This document shows positions 39,796 through 42,176 of a stretch of 42,176 bases of DNA, piece by piece. The stretch is from Cycloclasticus sp. symbiont of Poecilosclerida sp. M. Its GTDB lineage: Bacteria; Pseudomonadota; Gammaproteobacteria; Methylococcales; Cycloclasticaceae. The stretch is taken from contig LWTN01000232.1 in assembly GCA_002101225.1 (NCBI GenBank), positions 1 to 42,176 of the forward strand. The letters run 5' to 3'. A program made the translations under genes and the position numbers. The notes under the pieces are model-generated. The model was not told the origin of the DNA. It saw only the letters and a program-made list of their open reading frames with translations, and made no database searches. Each line of letters starts with the position of its first letter. The first letter of the stretch is position 1.

Positions 39796-41619
39796 GTGAA
39801 ACAAAACCTTCGTAACATCGCCATTATCGCCCACGTTGACCATGGTAAAACAACGCTTGTAGACAAACTACTTGAACAATCCGGCACGCTCGACCGTAAA
39901 AATGCGGGCACCGAGCGCATCATGGATTCTAACGACCAAGAAAAAGAACGCGGCATTACCATTCTTGCTAAAAACACGGCGATCGAATGGCAAGGCATAC
40001 ACATCAATATCGTTGACACCCCCGGCCACGCCGATTTTGGTGGCGAGGTGGAACGTGTTTTGTCGATGGTTGATTGTGTATTGCTGCTCGTTGACGCCGT
40101 TGATGGTCCGATGCCTCAAACACGCTTTGTTACCTCTAAAGCTTTCGAGCAAGGCCTTAAACCCATCGTCGTCATCAACAAAGTTGATCGGCCCGGTTCT
40201 CGCCCAGATTGGGTAATTGATCAGGTTTTCGATCTATTTGATAAACTCGGTGCCACCGACGAACAACTCGACTTTCCTGTCATCTACGCTTCTGCACTTA
40301 ACGGTGTAGCGGGCCCCGAAGCCGATGAGCTTGCTGATGATATGACCCCGCTTTTTGAAATCATTCGGGATTCTGTACCTGAGCCCGTGGTTGATATTGA
40401 TGCACCCTTTCAAATGCAAATTTCATCGCTTGCCTACGATAGCTACGTGGGCGTTATCGGCGTAGGCCGCATAACACGTGGCAGTTTAAAACCTGGGCAA
40501 ACCGTCGTCATCGTCGACAACAAGGGTGAACAACGCAAAGGCAAAGTACTCAACGTGAAAGGTCATCTTGGTCTCGAGCGCATCGACGTCGAAGAAGCCT
40601 TTGCTGGCGATATCGTTTGTATCAACGGAATTGACGCCTTAGGTATTTCTGATACCTTGTGTGACCCTGAGCACATCGAAACATTACCCGCCTTATCGGT
40701 CGACGAGCCGACGGTGAGCATGACCTTTTCTGTCAACAGCTCGCCTTTCGCAGGTCAGGACGGTAAATTCGTAACCTCACGAAATATTAAAGACCGCCTA
40801 CAACAAGAGCTCATTCATAACGTAGCGCTACGTGTTGCGCCTAGTGATAGCGCCGATAAATTTATCGTTTCTGGCCGAGGTGAATTACACCTGTCTGTAC
40901 TTATTGAAACCATGCGACGCGAAGGGTTCGAACTAGGCGTTTCTCGTCCCGAGGTTATCCAAAAAGAAATCGACGGCAAACTACAAGAGCCTTTTGAACA
41001 AGTGGTTATCGATATTGAAGAGCAGCACCAAGGGTCCATTATGGAAGAGATGGGTTCGCGTAAGGCTGAACTCAACAATATGGAACCCGATGGAAAAGGC
41101 CGTATTCGCCTTGAATTCATCATCCCTTCGAGAGGACTCATTGGTTTTAGGGGGCACTTTTTAACCTTAACGTCTGGCTCTGGCATTATGACCAGCATCT
41201 TCGACCACTACGGTGAGGTTAAATCGGGTGAGATTACGTCACGTCAAAATGGTGTATTAGTCTCTATGGTTAAGGGAAAAACATTAGCCTTTGGTTTATT
41301 CGGCTTACAAGAACGCGGGCGTTTATTTTTAGGCCACGCAGAAGAAGTTTATGAAGGGCAAATCGTGGGCATCCACTCCCGCAGTAACGATCTAGTGGTT
41401 AACCCAACTAAGGGTAAGCAACTCACCAACGTGCGCGCGTCAGGCACAGATGAAGCTCTTACATTAACACCGCATATTCAATACACGCTGGAACAATCTT
41501 TAGAGTTTATTGAGGATGACGAACTGGTCGAAGTAACACCTAATTTCATCCGTTTAAGAAAGAAATTACTGACCGAAAACGAGCGCAAACGCGCATCAAG
41601 GGCGCCAAAAAATTCCTGA
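39796..41619 (+). CDS. typA: Translational GTPase TypA/BipA
   Basis: A ribosome-associated GTPase involved in assembly of the 50S subunit and in stress and cold adaptation. The 607-residue protein begins at GTG 39796. The G motifs [30 protein letters not shown] and NKVDRP are intact, as are the EF-G-like domains ([13 protein letters not shown]) and the BipA-specific C-terminal domain ([16 protein letters not shown]). AGGAT precedes the start at a longish distance. The stop is followed by a 378-base stretch without a recognised gene. Confidence 0.97.
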   Translation: MKQNLRNIAIIAHVDHGKTTLVDKLLEQSGTLDRKNAGTERIMDSNDQEKERGITILAKNTAIEWQGIHINIVDTPGHADFGGEVERVLSMVDCVLLLVDAVDGPMPQTRFVTSKAFEQGLKPIVVINKVDRPGSRPDWVIDQVFDLFDKLGATDEQLDFPVIYASALNGVAGPEADELADDMTPLFEIIRDSVPEPVVDIDAPFQMQISSLAYDSYVGVIGVGRITRGSLKPGQTVVIVDNKGEQRKGKVLNVKGHLGLERIDVEEAFAGDIVCINGIDALGISDTLCDPEHIETLPALSVDEPTVSMTFSVNSSPFAGQDGKFVTSRNIKDRLQQELIHNVALRVAPSDSADKFIVSGRGELHLSVLIETMRREGFELGVSRPEVIQKEIDGKLQEPFEQVVIDIEEQHQGSIMEEMGSRKAELNNMEPDGKGRIRLEFIIPSRGLIGFRGHFLTLTSGSGIMTSIFDHYGEVKSGEITSRQNGVLVSMVKGKTLAFGLFGLQERGRLFLGHAEEVYEGQIVGIHSRSNDLVVNPTKGKQLTNVRASGTDEALTLTPHIQYTLEQSLEFIEDDELVEVTPNFIRLRKKLLTENERKRASRAPKNS

Positions 41620-41654
41620 TATTTCGGCTTTCTAGAAACGGAAAACGTTCAAGC

Positions 41655-41686
41655 AAAAAAAAGCCGACAGGGGGTCCCGTCGGCTT
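41655..41686 (-). terminator. Rho-independent terminator, stronger for minus-strand transcripts
   Basis: AAGCCGACAGGG (41661-41672) pairs with CCCGTCGGCTT (41676-41686) with one bulged A. A run of eight As (41655-41662) lies on the left side, so the minus-strand RNA ends in eight Us. For plus-strand RNA (typA) the stem is followed only by TTAAGTTGT, a poor U-tract. It may serve typA weakly, but its polarity points to a transcript coming from the right. Confidence 0.75.
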
Positions 41687-41785
41687 AAGTTGTCGCAAGG
41701 CTTGGTTGGCAGAAAATCCGTCCTTGTGCAAAATCCATCTGCTCAGCGCTATCCATCTCGCTATTCCACAAACAATCCGTTGTTA

Positions 41786-41810
41786 ATGAGAGCCTTCTCA
41801 TCGATTTTTT
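41786..41810 (+). terminator. Weak hairpin plus T6, possible typA terminator
   Basis: ATGAGA-GCCT-TCTCAT (41786-41801) is followed by CGA and six Ts (41805-41810). The 6-bp AT-rich stem is weak, but the polarity suits typA read-through from the left. Confidence 0.25.
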
Positions 41811-41871
41811 AAGCGACAAACTCAGTATAAAGCGATTAATTTTCAGAGAAACCAGCCGCCACTTAAATCAC

Positions 41872-41889
41872 TGTAAGCATACGCTTACA
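41872..41889. repeat. Perfect inverted repeat in the gap upstream of the transposase
   Basis: TGTAAGC-ATAC-GCTTACA: 7-base arms around a 4-base spacer. It could be an operator or part of an element end. The rest of 41830-41997 shows no gene and no recognised feature. Confidence 0.4.
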
Positions 41890-41997
41890 CGAGCAAAGTT
41901 ATCTCCCCTTAAACACATACTCGCTAAACAGTCCGCCAAACTACGTTTAACTGTATAAGTTCAGAAAGGTATTGCACTATAGCGCAGGAGAATAGCG

Positions 41998-42176
41998 GTG
42001 CAATATAAACACATAGGTTACGGAGTTAAAGGCTTCTATCGATTAGCCGGTTATGCGATAAGTAACGAGATGGATACAAGCATAAGTACAGAACGATTGA
42101 AGGTGCTAGAGTTTTGGACTAAACACGGACTTCAAGCAGCTATAGATCACAGCGGTAAGAGCAAAAGAACGCTGTA
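41998..42176 (+). CDS. Transposase/integrase-type protein, N-terminal part (runs off the window)
   Basis: The frame opens after a TAG at 41980-41982 and runs to the window end. GTG 41998 has AGGAG seven bases upstream and gives 59 residues; ATG 42070 is an internal alternative. The segment RLKVLEFWTKHGLQAAIDHSG, followed by KSKRTLY, is the helix-turn-helix found at the front of integrase-core (DDE) transposases. The catalytic domain would lie beyond the window, so the family, and whether the element is whole, cannot be told. Confidence 0.55.
   Translation, partial: MQYKHIGYGVKGFYRLAGYAISNEMDTSISTERLKVLEFWTKHGLQAAIDHSGKSKRTL

Larger units (their letters stand above)
41655..41817 (-). ncRNA. 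Candidate small RNA opposite and downstream of typA
   Basis: On the minus strand a TATACT -10 element (41829-41824) lies about 165 bases before the strong terminator at 41686-41655. The stretch between has no convincing gene; a 23-codon frame starting MDSAEQMDFAQG has no good ribosome binding site. A 6-bp hairpin (ATGAGA/TCTCAT, 41786-41801) would sit near the RNA 5' end. A -10, short non-coding body and U8-tailed hairpin are the usual layout of an intergenic small RNA. No -35 was found and no known family was recognised. Confidence 0.3.

Noticed and set aside
41705-41776. Short minus-strand frame of 23 codons (MDSAEQMDFAQG...)
   Set aside because: No convincing ribosome binding site, no known family, and it lies inside the candidate small RNA.

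Overview
The window looks like a chromosomal segment of a gammaproteobacterium with moderate GC (estimated by eye in the mid-40s percent). The order argH <- / algZ-algR-hemC-hemD-hemX-hemY is the arrangement known from Pseudomonas. The blocks dprA/tsaC/hemF/aroE and def-fmt-rsmB-...-trkA-trkH are also typical of Gammaproteobacteria near the origin. The sulfide:quinone oxidoreductase, NtrYX and low GC would suit a marine lineage such as Thiotrichales/Piscirickettsiaceae, but that placement is a guess. No tRNA, rRNA, CRISPR or prophage was seen.

Layout, left to right. (a) 1-2.7 kb is accessory: the tail of a DUF1264 gene, a strong terminator, a di-haem MauG/cytochrome c peroxidase, a cluster of TTGTGT boxes, and a Fic-domain gene whose first codons are out of frame at a C7 tract. 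(b) 2.7-11.6 kb: argH (minus), then algZR-hemCDXY (plus), with ubiD converging. (c) 11.7-13.4 kb: a TusA/SirA-like sulfur carrier and a type II SQR converging on a shared terminator. (d) 13.4-18 kb (minus): a lemA-GIDE/EF-hand pair followed by prlC and an SH3/coiled-coil protein; a gamma carbonic anhydrase is divergent from lemA. (e) 18.5-22.7 kb: aroE and hemB (minus), a broken DUF302 gene and a lone MlaC-like protein (plus), and hemF (minus). (f) 21.7-28.8 kb (minus): LysM protein-dprA-smg-topA-purE-tsaC-hemF. (g) 28.9-39.7 kb (plus): def-fmt-rsmB-DUF4390-ntrY-ntrX-trkA-trkH-methyltransferase, then a rhodanese. (h) 39.8-42.2 kb: typA, a gap holding a minus-strand terminator and a possible small RNA, and the start of a transposase/integrase that runs off the window.

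Haem synthesis is prominent: hemB, C, D, F, X and Y are all here. HemB supplies porphobilinogen, HemC/HemD turn it into uroporphyrinogen III, and HemF acts later in the pathway. Potassium uptake (TrkAH), translation start and rRNA maturation (Def, Fmt, RsmB, TsaC) and DNA processing (TopA, DprA) make up the rest of the core.

The most striking pattern is six apparent single-base frame breaks in five dispensable genes (fic, the SH3 protein, GIDE, lemA, and DUF302 twice), while every long housekeeping gene is intact. This could be ongoing gene decay (for example in a host-associated lineage), phase-variable tracts, or uncorrected homopolymer errors. No clear-cut novel defence or mobile system is present. 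The best leads are the Fic locus, the LemA-GIDE-EF-hand module, an NtrX lacking GAFTGA, and the candidate small RNA after typA.
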